Position numbers and translations under genes: made by a program. From positions 3,534,001 to 3,598,000 of the forward strand of contig CM031562.1 of the NCBI GenBank assembly GCA_018466975.1: a stretch of 64,000 bases of DNA, read 5' to 3'. Of the stretch, positions 42,276-54,147 are shown one piece after another (position 1 is the first letter of the stretch; every line of letters starts with the position of its first letter). The notes under the pieces are model-generated. The model saw nothing but the letters and a program-made list of their open reading frames with translations. It ran no database searches and had not been told where the DNA came from. This DNA is from Sparassis latifolia (lineage: Eukaryota; Basidiomycota; Agaricomycetes; Polyporales; Sparassidaceae).

Positions 42276-43408
42276 TCAGGTAGTGGACAGACCCGCCATG
42301 CCCTCGAACCAGTTCACCACCGCTGCGACTTTGCGCACGGCAGCGTCGCTGAAGCCTAGTCTGAGATCAGGCCGGAAGCGGTTGTCCTGCGGCATCGAGG
42401 GCATCGTGCGGTAGCAGATTTCGAACTTCGACTTTAGATGCGGAGATGCTGTGAACGATACCGGGACAGTATCTGCAGCTTTCCCGGGCTCAACATCCCA
42501 CACCGCAAGGACATCTGTCAGATTCAGGAATCAATTCATGATTATACCAGCGGCTTAAATACTAGCTTACTCTCAAAAAGCACGACGTCGCCCCGCTTGA
42601 CGCCAGGGCTGGAAAAATCGGGGTCCGCGCCGCCCCAGCTCTCCGCGACTTCCCGCCAGGCGGCGAGCTTGCACACCGTCCCGTCCTCGTCGCCGAGGAT
42701 CAGCTTCAGTAGGGAAACCTGCTTGCCCGCGTCAACGCCCCTCTTGATGCGGATGCTATCCGGGCCCTCGACTTCGAGCACCGCTACGAGGACCGATACC
42801 TTGCGTGAGCCCTTCCCTGGGCCGCGCGCGCCCGCGACGAGTGCGGCCAGCGGCGTGAGGGCGTGCAAGCTGAAGTGGAATGTAGGGAAGCGCCCGATGG
42901 AAGACGCGTCGGAGTAGTTGTATGACGCTGTTTCCTGGGTTCCTTGGGTCTCGAGCTGAGAGCGCATACGTGAGATGCCTGCAGAGGAGCGCAGGAATGT
43001 GACGGCCGCTCGGGAAGCAAGTTGACTTTCGGTGTAGTCCTGGGCAGAAGGAGGCCAGGTGATTGCAGTGGTCTCGTCTGTGAGCCCAACAGTGGTCATT
43101 GGTTTATAGGGCAACTGAGATAAATAAATTATACCTTGGTCGTACTGCGGGCCTTTATCACGCACAGGTTTTTTCAGTGCGTTTTCGGACCCTTCTTCGT
43201 CTCCTTCTTCCTCGTCATCTTCAGATTCGCGGAAGATGATGTTTTGGTACAGTAAAGAGATACGACGACTCGCAGCCTCCAGCGTCGCGGGTGGCAGGGT
43301 GAAGGTAACCGGCTTGGATGAGACAGTCTGCCAGTGATATGATACAGCAGGATTGCGGAGATCCTTAGACGATGGAGCACCAATAAAGACGCGGTACGAT
43401 GGAGCCAT
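42276..43408 (-). CDS. Hypothetical protein, possible nucleic-acid-binding (OB-fold-like)
   Basis: Exon 1 is 43408-42571, the intron 42570-42515 (56 nt), and exon 2 42514-42276, giving 358 residues from MAPSYRVFIGAPSS. An upstream in-frame ATG at 43432 would add eight. A 57-nt segment at about 43135-43079 with GT…AG borders is also in frame and may be an additional intron. Acidic stretch at about residues 65-80 (ESEDDEEEGDEEGSE). The C-terminal half reads VSLLKLILGDEDGTVCKLAAWREVAESW followed by VKRGDVVLFENVLAVWD, a pattern like the OB folds of RPA-type or shieldin-type DNA-binding proteins. This is pattern likeness only. The gene is head-to-head with the FUSC-type transporter, 0.9 kb apart. 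Confidence 0.6.
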
Positions 43409-44291
43409 GTTGTTAGTGCAGGCCGGACACAAAATTCATTCCGGTAGTATTATGCTCGGACCGATGGTGTACTGATTAAAACGTAAGATGCAAGAAAAGA
43501 CACATTGCGAAGGGCCACGGTGCCTTCCCTTCTCTTCATCGCATGGGAATTAAAACGTACAACGGAGGTGTGTTGGCTAGCCCGAGATTGTGCTGCTGAG
43601 ACCAGATTGCGGACCTGCATGCCACGTTATAACAGTACTGATGAGTTTCGTATCATGTGTCTTACTACTGGTACGTGTCCTCTGGGACCGTAGGCTGTAG
43701 GTACAAGCAGCCTATTTGCAGATGTGACCAGAGCCGTTGGAAGCATCCACACATACTATGTTGGGAGGAACACGGGGTCACGGAATCACGTGATACGTGA
43801 CATTGGTCTTTAGCTGCCCGCGGCGCTCCTGTGCGTTCGAGACACCATCATCTGTAGACTGCTGGTCTGGTAGTGCTCTGTTCACTCTGAGGTTTCACAG
43901 CCGTTGTGGACCAACCCGTTGATTTTGGTGCAACTTAGGACGATTTTAATACTTTCGGTGTTCTTGAGCATCAAGCATCCGAAAGGCGAGGCGGTCACTT
44001 GACGGACTTCGTTCTCAATGTGAGCTCTCATTCAGAATTGGAGCAAACAAGGCCTCCATGTGCTCATAGTCTGTAGCTTGACATTACTTGACTACTCACG
44101 AGGAAATGTATAACCCCCTGTGTCTCTCCTGCTAAGTTTACGACTCACGAATACATTGACCGGCGCCTTGGGATCAAGTTGAAGAGGTTATCTTGCATGT
44201 GAGTTTCTACCACTGTTATCTCCAGAAGTTTGTGTCATTGTGGGTATCGTGACAGTTCACTAAATCTTCAATTGTGGTCTCGAAAACCAGT
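43409..44291. other. Divergent promoter region
   Basis: About 880 bp between divergent genes, with no ORF supported and no TATA-like string in a telling position. Confidence 0.5.
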
Positions 44292-47200
44292 ATGTTGCCT
44301 ACCAAGGGCTACAAGGCCAAGAGCTCCCCGGATATTCCATCTTCAGCCGTCAAGATACCTCGTCGAAATGCTGATGGTTCTCTATATGGCTTACCCAGAG
44401 ATATAGTTGGCTCCCCTGAACAGTTGCACAACTACCAAGGAACGTCCTCCGCCATTGAAGCTCAGCAGGTCCCCTCAAATACTAGTGAGAGCATTAGCCC
44501 ACTCTCTACAAGGCCGACCTTTAGCCGCAGTGTTTCTTCTTCGGCCATGCCACCAAACAGAAGTTCCGGTACGATCTCAAGATTTCGCGACTTCTCGTCT
44601 AGTTTGTTACGTATGACACATCACGACCGTCCATCCGAGCGTGAATGGAGTGTCTTCGGTCAACTTATGGAAATCGATGATCCTTTATCATCGCGCAGGG
44701 CCCCAGGCACCCTTCTCTCGAGGCAAGGCGTGCGCTTCAACCCGCCCAGACCGTCTGTGTCACCTTCTGGTGGTCTCAACCCAGTTACATCAGCAATGCC
44801 CGAGCCCCAAGAAGCAGAGACTGTTCAATCACCCGTGGACGACTCCAATCTCAGCAAACCTTCGGTAGTTTCATCAGAGGATGATGGAGCTTCCACGTCC
44901 CGAGAGGGATCTTCACCAGACGAGTCCGACAGCTACCAGGCGGATGCCAAATTGACACGTGGCAAGCGGCCTTGGTATTCGCTGCCTACGTTGCCCAGTA
45001 TACCGCCAGTATACCGCAATATACTCAAATGTTCAGTGGCTTACTTTATAGGCTCTCTGTTCACTTTCTCGCCTTATCTCTCCGGATTCATCGCTGATCT
45101 CACGAATTATGGGCCTGGTGAGAGTGCACCATCACCTTCGGGCCACATGGTAGCCACTGTGTAAGTGATTTGCAAACCCCATGGTGGAGAACGAGGCGCA
45201 TATACTCACTCCGACTTTCATTCAGCGCCGTGTACTACAACCCCGCAAAGACGCTCGGTGCCATGGTTGAGGCTGATTTGTTCTGCATGATGGGTCTGCT
45301 GTTTGCAGCCACCGTGGCTCTGAGCAGTATGACCATGTTTTGGTTCTTCGAAACACGACCAGGGTGGGAATGGCTGGCAGACGTCCTAGTTCTATCATTC
45401 ATTGGGCTTGGCATGTCTGGCGTTGCATGGATGAAGGTATGGATGGCTAAGCCGACCTTCAACACAGGTTGGCATTTGCATGTTCTATATGCTCGTTGAA
45501 ATGGAGAGGCTGAAATCTGTCTTAGCCTGCAGTATGACCGCGATCATTCTATTCATAGTGTAAGTTATCTAAGCATATCTTTGATGCGTCACTAATTTAC
45601 CTGCAGAGTGGTCAAGGAGGGGGGTCTCCAGACGCTGCTGCAAGTCTCATTCATCGTTCTCGTTGGCGCTACGATATCAAATGCCGTCTGCTTCCTCCTC
45701 TGGCCGCAGCGCGCCACGAATAATTTGCAAGCTACTATGACGAAAACGCTGCAATCATTCTCGACACTGCTGGGGCTGATCACTGAGACATTCCTACTCG
45801 AGGAGCCGGGGAACAATCTCAGTCGCGAAAAGATTCAGCGCGCAGTTGAGAGCCATCAAGCCAGTTTTACCAGCCTGAAGAAAAGCCTCGTCGAAGCACA
45901 GTCCGAGTCCATGTTCGGCGGGCCAGGCAAGGCGAGTGGTGCCCAAGGCGAGGAAGCGCGGAAAAGTTCTGGGCAAGCGTACGAGGATGCGATTGCTAGT
46001 CTCACGAGACTGGGTCAGCACCTCAACGGCCTGAGGAGCGGGACGACGCTTCAGTACGACCTCATAAAGGCGCACAGGGACGGTAAGGTGATGCTCAGGA
46101 ATTTGTCGATTAAGCGACAGGCGAATCCCAACCTCGCGGCGAACGGCAAGGCTAGAATGACGGACAGTGATCCTGAGGATCCCGAACAGACTGCGATGCT
46201 TCAGGCCGCGGCATTAATGTTCGGTGACCTCATGGACGATTTGGGTCCGCCGTTGAAGGCGCTCTCAGTAACTTCATTCCATCAGTCCTCTCTAGACATC
46301 TGATCTTAATGAGTTCGTCAGAATATCTGCACGTCGAGTCTCAAGCACTTGCATGAGGCCTTTGTAAAGCCTCGAAGCGGTACCCTGGATGACGTGGATT
46401 TGTTCGACGTTCAGCAGCTCTCGGACGATATTGAACGAGCCCTTTTCACATTCGAGAGCACTTCGAATCATGCTGTTATGCGGCTCTATCGAAGCCAGAA
46501 TATGTCTGGCACACAGTCCAGAGCATCTGTGAATTCTGCGGTTGACGACAATCAGGTTCTCATCGGTAGCGACAGCGAGCATGTCTTTCTGGTATATTAG
46601 TTAGTGCCTACAATTTTTCAAGGGCGCGCCTTGCAACTGACCTTTATTCTATGCTAGCTTTATTTTTACGTTGCAAGAGTTCGCCAAAGAACTTCTCTCG
46701 CTTGTCGATGCCATGGGTCGCATATGCACTATTGAGAGTGCACGCGCGGCTCGTGGCAGCTGGTGGAAACGACTTAAGAATGGCGTCGGCAGTATGTGTT
46801 CGGGATTCAGACGAGGCGCACGACACAACGCACGAGAAAAGCTTCATAAACAAGACAGTCTTAGCAAGAGAATTTGTATGTATGAACAAATTTCAAGCTG
46901 AGACGTAACTGAGGGCGTTTTAGCTACATATTTTGTCCCAGATCCTCATAGGAGCGTATCTTTCCCGAAAGTCAAACCCCACGCTCCAAATACAATCCTC
47001 ACTCCCGATCCATCCAAGTTGACCTTCCTCGGAAGGATCAAGCTAGCCTTGTGGGCATTGGGCGCACGGCTCAAGGAGCAAGATCTCAAGTATGCTGTCA
47101 AGGCAGGCATGGCGACAGCCATCCTTGCTGCGCCTGCGTTCCTGGAAACAACGCGGCCGGTCTTCATAGAATATCGTGGAGAATGGGCTCTGATCTCTGT

Positions 47201-48936
47201 TAGTGTCTTTCTTACCTCTTGTCCCACCTAAGCTGATTTGCCTGTTCAGTTCTTTGTCGTGATATCTCCTACCATTGGAGCTGTAGGTGCCCCGATTGTG
47301 TTATGCGACCACCTTGCTGATATCCCTATCTCGAAAGACGAATTTCCTTGGCGTGCATCGTGTGCTGGGTACTTTGTAAGAGAATGCATCTACTGCAACA
47401 TGTACTATAACTCACTATTTTTGCATAGGTTTGGTGCGGCCACCGCAGGTAAGATTTGAATCTCGAAGAATCCGATGAGGCTCAATTCACATTTGTTTCT
47501 TCCAGTGACAATCTGGTCTCTTGCTCCCGAAAATCCTTATGTCTTGTCGATCTTCGGATTTTTCTACTCCATCCCGTGTTTCTACTACATTGTTGCCAAG
47601 CCAGTATATGCCACGACATCAAGATTCGTCTTGCTCACCTACAACTTGACGTGTCTCTACTGGTGCGTGCGCGTAGCCTCGCCATCATTCTGTGTGCTTT
47701 CACTCAATTATACGTCCTCTCAGTTACAATCTTCGACAAAAGGATATATCAGTAACGCATGTCGCGTTTCATCGGGCTGTCGCTGTTACTGTGGGTATGT
47801 CATCATAGTCAGCCCCTATCCCCAACGAACATGCATTGAACGGCATTTGCAGGTGTTGTGTGGGCTGCACTGGTCTCGCGATACTGGTGGCCGATAGAGG
47901 CAAGACGTGTGCTAGGCAGAGCACTTGGCGAGTGAGTCACTCGTGCTGTCTAGTCGCTGAGTTTCAATACCCGTTCCAGCTTTTGCTTGAACATAGGATG
48001 GCTGTACACCCGCCTAGTAGCCTTCAACTCATATTCTGACAGTGAAGGCAATGTGATCGAAGATGAATCCCATGAGTCGTCCGTCGAGAATGGCTCATTG
48101 TTGCCATCTTCACAGCCTGCACGCTTGACAAATTCGATTCAGGAATTCATGGCGATGTATGTGATTTTTCACCGATCTTTGACCGACACTTCTGAGACTA
48201 ACGATATATGATAGGGAATTACACCTACAAATCAAGCTAATTGAGCTGCAGGGACTGCTGGCTCAGACTCAGCACGAGCCTCGTCTAAAGGGGCCCTTCC
48301 CTGTGGCCACGTACCGTTCTATCCTGACGAGTCTCCAAGCCATCCTCGACAGACTGCACAGTATGCGATGCGTCACGTCTCGCAAGGAGTGGTGCGTCTT
48401 TCAGTACATGCTATTGCCTTCGTACCTGACTCGAGCTCCATCAGGCACACGGTAATGCGACATGTGGTCTAGTCTCATCACTACCGTTGGCTCATGCATA
48501 TCTTAGACCGTTCGTCGCGATTTTATACTACCAGTCAACAAGGAAAGGCGTGAGATGGTTGGCAACATCATCCTGTATTTCTCCGTTCTTGCTGCGGCAT
48601 TCAGAACGAAGACACCTCTTCCGCCATATCTTCCTCCTGCTGAGAGGGCACGAGAGCGGCTGGTATGATCTGTTTCGTTTTTATAGTGTTGTCAGGGTGA
48701 ATTGACACCGTCTCCAGGTCGATGCTATCAGGAAGTTGGATGTGGTGCGGAATCGCGATGTCAAAGGATCAAGACAGTTACTCTTCTTTGCCTATGCGGT
48801 GACAATGAAGGGGGTTATACAAGAGCTGGATTTCCTTGGACACACCCTGCAAGAGGCCTTTGGCGTTATTGGCCAATCGACTGAAGACTTCGAGGAGCTG
48901 TTCGGGGAGAGGGAGAGGATGGTCAACATCGTTTAG
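44292..48936 (+). CDS. Large membrane transporter, FUSC / aromatic acid exporter-like
   Basis: One gene of about 18 exons coding for roughly 1,200 residues, from ATG 44292 to TAG 48934-48936. Mapped introns include 45161-45225, 45468-45525, 45560-45606, 46268-46321 and 46600-46657; the remainder lie between 46876 and 48718. A long Ser/Pro-rich cytosolic leader is followed by a first membrane block (LKCSVAYFIGSLFTFSPYLS, LFCMMGLLFAATVALSSMTM, LQVSFIVLVGATISNAVCFL), a soluble helical part, and a second block (YAVKAGMATAILAAPAF, WALISFFVVISPTIGA, GVVWAALVSRYWWPIEARR). This twofold layout is typical of the fungal Bre4/ArAE family (ER or plasma-membrane exporters, substrates mostly unknown). A 7-nt exon (48445-48451) and a 20-nt exon (about 47429-47448) are needed to keep the frame. 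Confidence 0.85.
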
Positions 48937-49194
48937 ATTCGCGGACACCATTCAGCATCGTGATTCTTGGTATCGTTACCATTTTACCATGGCACATTTT
49001 CCTCGGATGGTATGAAGTCGGAATTAGTTCTCTGGCTTTTGTATTCACCCTGCACACTGTACATCACTCACCGCCCTCACTTCTGGAAATACCCATAATA
49101 ATATCCTTATCGCCTTTGACAGTCACGGCAAGATGGTCGCACGGATGATAACCTAGAAATGCTTCAAGCTGAGCAACACGCTGGGAACAATACA

Positions 49195-51602
49195 CTACGT
49201 CCTTGTCCTTTTCTTCTTCTTGCGCGCACCTACATCCCACTCGTCATCATCCTCCTGCATCCTGTCTAGCAACGACGACGCCGACTGCCGCGCATCGTTC
49301 GAAGGGGACGGGCGATTAGCCGCCCTTGCGGCGCCTCTGATGCTGTACCCGCCGACTGGATCTTTATCCGGATCCTCCCTTGCGACCTGCCTGGTCTGTA
49401 GGCGGGACGCAGAGATTGGTGGTGGCTCGAAACGACGTTTTGCAGGAATCAACGGAGAGACGAGTTGCCTCGCTGTGCCGCTGACATTGCCATCCGAGTT
49501 TGAACCTCCCAAACGGCTAAGTAGCGATGGCGTCACGGGACGTTCCCCACCCTCGCCGCCACTGCCCTTCTTCGCGCGCTTGCCCGTTCGTAGGAGGACA
49601 TCCGTAGGTGAAACGTGTCCGTTCGTCGGCGCGGAGATACTCGCCGTTATCGACGAGCGTGGTCGCGGTTGTGGCGCATGCGAGTTATGGTGTTCCCGGT
49701 AGGGACCCGTCGGCCGGGGGCTTCCTGCGCTGTGGTTGGTCGCCGGTGCTGCAGTCTGTGGTGGCGGCCGAGGTGGCAGCGACAGGTTGAGGTCGTCTTT
49801 CCGCTTGGTGACATTCATGATGCGGCGGTCGCTCTTGCCGATGGAATGGTTGCCTTGCGTACTAGTCATACCTTTCGAAACGTCAGTATTCGCTGCAGCG
49901 GGGGCGGGGACCGGCGCCGCCTCCACGAGCTTGGGTTTGCGGGCGGGCGGGATGAGTGACTGCTCAAAGAGAGAAGAGAGGAACGTTGGACACAGACGGC
50001 GAGAACGAAAGACGGCCCATTGCGAACCCTGATCAGGCTGTGGATCTCTTGCAGACCATCCACATTAGCTCCTTCCTCCTGGTTCTCCGCCACGGTTTGC
50101 AGGTTCCGCAGGATTGCGGCGAGGTGAGATGGTACAACCCACTTCGAGTTGGTTTTGCGCTGTTTGTGCGCGTCAGCGGTGTAAGAAAAAATTATAGGAG
50201 ACAGTGACGGACGCGAGCGCAAATACGTAGTAGCACTTGACATGCTGACCATGGTCGTTTGCCGCCGAAATCTTCCTCTGCAACGAACTGCGAGGCGTCA
50301 ATAAAGGCATTCAAACAAAGAAATGCCGAAGCGCACCTGAAGCAGAGCAGCACATATATCCGGAACTTGTTTCCGTACCGAGGGGTCTTCTCCTGAAGAG
50401 ACATCCTGACTGCCGTCTTCACATGCAGATAATGTATTCGCCACATTAGAAATGATGAAGCTCTGGGCATCTTCTGTCAGTCGCAGAAGGACCATCTTTG
50501 GCACGAGGGAGGTGTAATAAAACCGGACGAGGTGCGAAGGATGGGCAAGCCGCTTTTCGACAGATATAAATGAGGCGAGGTCGAGGAAATATCGCGAGTG
50601 CTCGAGAGACAAATGATCACTCCCGGGAGGCAGATCTGTCTTCAACTCTGACTTTGCCCGATCCAGAACAACGTCCAAGAGGTCCCTCCCTCGCGAGGAT
50701 AGTGGCTTGAATGAGGCCACTGAGAGCAAGATCTCCTTCACAATAATGTCAACGTCCCGTGGCGTTAACTTGTTGATAGCCTATGATGACGCGTTAGCCT
50801 CTCAAGAACACGTAGAATGCAGCGTAAACACCTTGAACATTCCATTGACGAGCATTTCCTCAGCGGGACTACCGGGAGTGCTGGTGTGGCGTTCCATGAT
50901 GGCGCGCTTCGCTTCCCCAGTGACGAAGGCCAGCACTAATGAGCGTAGCCTGTCTCGAATGCCTTGCTCTTCCTCATCTAACGGCTCCTCCGGCGGCACT
51001 ACTTGATCACATATCACGCCGAGAGTTACGACAGGGTCCATGTCCAGATGTTGAGTGAGAGCTCGTTTGACAAACGTCACTTCTTCGGGCTCGTCTGGAG
51101 ATCGTACGCTTAGTGATGTTGAGCAAAGTTTCGAACGAAACTCACCACTTTGTAGCAGCTGAATCAACACATCCGCATTTCTCTTCACCCACTTGTTCTG
51201 CTCCTTGGAGACATCCACAATAGCAGCGTATCCCTTTATTCGAACCTTTGGAGCACGAAATATGAGCACGAGCGCGAGTGATGGCGGAACAAACACACCT
51301 GAGTAACCTGGTCTTCGCATAAGTCGTAGACCGCATTGATGGCGTCGTCCTCAAGCTCGGGAAAATCTTTGATGAAGAGCTTCAGGTTTGTTGCAGCAAT
51401 GACCTTCAAATTGGGGTACGGCGAGTGCGCAAGGTCAATAAGTCTCTTGAGTGCATCTCGCCGCTATCCGTCCACCTCTAATTAGCATTGTTCAAGTAGC
51501 TCAAAAAGACGGGATCCTCACCAAAGTCGATGTCTTCAGAGGGTGTCGCTCTGCGCGCCGTAAGAGGTCCCTAATTTCCCTCTCCTGCTCTGCCTGAGCC
51601 AT
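49195..51602 (-). CDS. API5: Apoptosis inhibitor 5 (API5/AAC-11) family protein
   Basis: Starts at 51602 in a good context (CCACCATGG), reading MAQAEQEREIRDLLRRAERH. Several short introns follow, for example 51521-51464 and one at about 51309-51253 between CEDQVTQ and VRIKGYAAIVDVSKEQNKW. The helical-repeat domain continues through EEVTFVKRALTQHLDMDPVV, DVDIIVKEILLSVASFKPLS and DAQSFIISNVANTLSACEDG. The last exon (to 49195) is disordered, rich in Pro and Ser, and ends in a basic cluster ARKKKKRTRT that looks like a nuclear localisation signal. API5 proteins are nuclear, protect animal cells from E2F-linked death, and associate with mRNA-export factors; in fungi the role is unclear. The gene is convergent with the transporter (258-bp gap) and head-to-head with DAP1. 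Confidence 0.85.
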
Positions 51603-51918
51603 GGTGGATGCAGTTCAGAGACTCGTCTGCGGACTGACCGCATTGCACTGAACCCTCCGCAAATATTGCTGAGTCAGCAACATACCCAAAGAGGAAGAAG
51701 AGCTGTCGCCGAGACGAACGTTTCTCTATTTTCTGAGACCTTGGTAATGTTCAACCTTTTTTTTCCACGCCGTACGATGAGGGGTAATGCTACAACACGT
51801 CCACAGTTACTCTTACACGTATGCGAGCTGCGCATGTCCGAATTATTTGAATGGTGACGGCCGGGCACCAGCCGGCGATAGCCGCCTGATTCCACCACAA
51901 GACCTCCTCCCTGAATCC
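51603..51918. promoter_or_regulatory. Bidirectional promoter region API5 / DAP1
   Basis: 316 bp between two head-to-head start codons. No TATA box is evident; it contains TGCTGAGTCAGCA at about 51668-51680, a 13-bp perfect palindrome resembling an AP-1/bZIP site. Confidence 0.4.
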
Positions 51919-52557
51919 ATGTACGGAACAATTCTGGTTGCCCTCCTTCTCGTTCTGCCTGTTGTGTACATCATTCGTGGAACACTCACAGTGTCTCTGC
52001 CGTCTCCAGCTGAAGCATCCAGTGAGAAATCTATCGAGAAAGAGCCTAAGATCATCATGCAGTCTGCAAAGACCGATCTTGCACCCCCGAAGGATGACCC
52101 CTTCACGCAGGAACAGTTGAGGGAGTTTGATGGATCAGATCCGTCTAAGCCCATCTACGTTGCTATCAAGGGTGCGTGCACATTAATTGCCTTGGGTCTC
52201 TGACCATCTTAAGAGAACTGCCGCAGGGACGGTATTTGATGTAACGCACAAGGCCGACTCGTACGGGAAGGGCAAATCATACAATATCTTCGCAGGGAAG
52301 GATGCTTCAAAGGCGCTTGGAATGTCTAGTCTTAAGCTGGAGGATGCTGTATCGGATTACAGCACGCTGCCAGACACCGAGTTGAAAGTTTTGCAGGACT
52401 GGTTCGACTTCTTCTCGTGAGTCCATTTGCCAGAATTCCAGTTCCTCGTTGTCGCTGAAAGGTTGGACCCTTTGCAATGCCCAGGAAACGTTACAACATC
52501 GTCGGACGTGTGATAGATCTGCCACCACAAGGATCTGGCCAGACCGCGAACCTGTAG
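51919..52557 (+). CDS. DAP1: Dap1 / MAPR family membrane haem-binding protein
   Basis: Three exons with introns 52172-52226 and 52417-52484 give 171 residues. The N-terminus is one membrane helix (TILVALLLVLPVVYIIRG). The rest is a cytochrome-b5-like domain: FTQEQLREFDG, PIYVAIKGTVFDVTHKADSYG, SYNIFAGKDASKALGMSSL, and a final LKVLQDWFDFFSKRYNIVGRV. In this family haem is bound through Tyr residues such as those in the YG…SYNIFAG part, and the protein supports cytochrome P450 steps of sterol synthesis (Erg11/CYP51) at the endoplasmic reticulum. The length fits the family. The palindrome upstream could serve both DAP1 and API5. Confidence 0.9.
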
Positions 52558-53688
52558 TCCAAGTCTTCGTTACATTTCCGGCGGATATGCTGAGTATACC
52601 GAGGTTGAAGGGGGGAATCTGCTATCAGCTTTTGGCATCATCGTGGGCATCTGTCAGTGCCAACCATTCCTACATGTGCTGTTTATTAACGCCCTTTTCC
52701 AGGCGTTCTCCTGAGCATTGGCTCATTCGTAGGATGATACAGCATCTGTCAGAATCACTGCTTTCTTGGAATACCCCTCCTACCATCTTTTTTCTGTCAA
52801 TCATATTGCTCGAATTCTCTCGCTAGTACAACCTAGATCAGTGAAGATACAAGTATGGGGCATCGGACGTACCTCAGTGAGTGAACGAGTTGTGGGATTC
52901 CCGTCTGCTTGTCGCCGTCATGTGAACCATTCCATTCTCGTCAGGGCACGCAGTCTGCAAGTTCTCAATTCACGACGGGAGGCGCTGTAGATGCACGGGA
53001 TAACCGGCCTGCTTGGCGGTCTCAGACTGCCAACACACGAGGCTTGCCTCCTTTGAGCGCCTATCCTGAGGTTTGAGGTTACTAGCTGCATTAATGAAAC
53101 ACAAGTCACCCGGTGCTTCAGCACGCCTTCCGGTACTGTGTTACGTGCGTTTTCTCGTCTGCCTGACGGGAGCTGCGTGCACGATCGGAGATACTCAGTA
53201 CGAGATGTCGACTGGCGAAACAAAGAATTGTAGTTTGTTCACGTCTGTTGTCCAAAAGCCTCGTCCCTGACTCCTGCACGTCTGCACGCCACCAAGATGA
53301 TACTTAGCAAATGAATCACTTTCACTCGAGTACCGAGTATCACAGAAGGGATGTATATACTATGCAAGCATACACAACATACCATACAACAACAATCCCT
53401 CTATAAACAACAATTTGAGGCGAAGTTCCATCACGAACCCGCCAGCCTGTAATTACCCTGTAGTCCCTTTGATGGCAAAGAACGCGTTGCAGGACACATC
53501 TTGGGAAATGACCTGCATCGTTCGCGATGTGAAGCTTGCTGATAATAATCCGGATACGCAGAGAGTTGTAGATCGTCCAGCTCAGCGATATCAACCTGCA
53601 AGGATGATGTAGACAGTGCCAGTAGAGGATATGTTTGAGACTCTGTTGGTGTGCCAATAGCATTTGGATGCTCCACATTGTACCACGA
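52558..53688. other. Intergenic region
   Basis: No gene supported. The short ORFs at 52566-53270 show no domain, and a minus-strand open stretch at 53431-53676 could be a further exon of the gene at 53689-54147, but no convincing splice was found. Confidence 0.4.
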
Positions 53689-54147
53689 TCACAAATCCCT
53701 TGGCTTCATTAAAAGGTACTTGCGATAACGACGGGACGGGCATGACAGGTGAGGGATAGCGAGGTCCTGGGTCGGGGATGAGGAGATGGCTAGGAAGTCC
53801 AAAGAGCGTGAAGAGGACGAGGAGGGTGGTGTGGTGTTGGCCAATGCTTGAACCCCGGCAGATGACGCTTGCGAGAATGGAATGTCCGGCAGGATGAGCG
53901 ATGTTGCGACCACGAGATCCTGAGGGAGCACGACGAAGTGGCAGAGAAGTACGAAGAGGACGAGTAGGAGGAGAAGGAGGGCAAGGAGAAGGACAGCGAA
54001 GAGGAGGATGACGAGGACAATTATGCCGATTGTGGGGGAGATCGGTACCAACTTCTCCAGGTCGGCTACGTCCTTATCACGGGCGTGGTCATAATTGTCG
54101 ATGCGTTGAATATGTGCTTCGCACCGAATATTAAAGCTGTCCGTCAT
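53689..54147 (-). CDS. Possible small membrane protein
   Basis: Single frame of 152 residues from ATG 54147, beginning MTDSFNIRCEAHIQRIDNYD. A very hydrophobic Leu/Val/Ile stretch at about residues 42-75 would span the membrane once, perhaps as a hairpin. After it come Ser-rich and basic parts (TTPPSSSSSRSLDF, CPSRRYRKYLLMKPRDL). No family recognised and no intron needed. On the plus strand the Leu tract reads as a GAGGA-rich repeat, so the open frame may in part reflect simple-sequence composition. Confidence 0.3.
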   Translation of the reverse strand: MTDSFNIRCEAHIQRIDNYDHARDKDVADLEKLVPISPTIGIIVLVILLFAVLLLALLLLLLVLFVLLCHFVVLPQDLVVATSLILPDIPFSQASSAGVQALANTTPPSSSSSRSLDFLAISSSPTQDLAIPHLSCPSRRYRKYLLMKPRDL

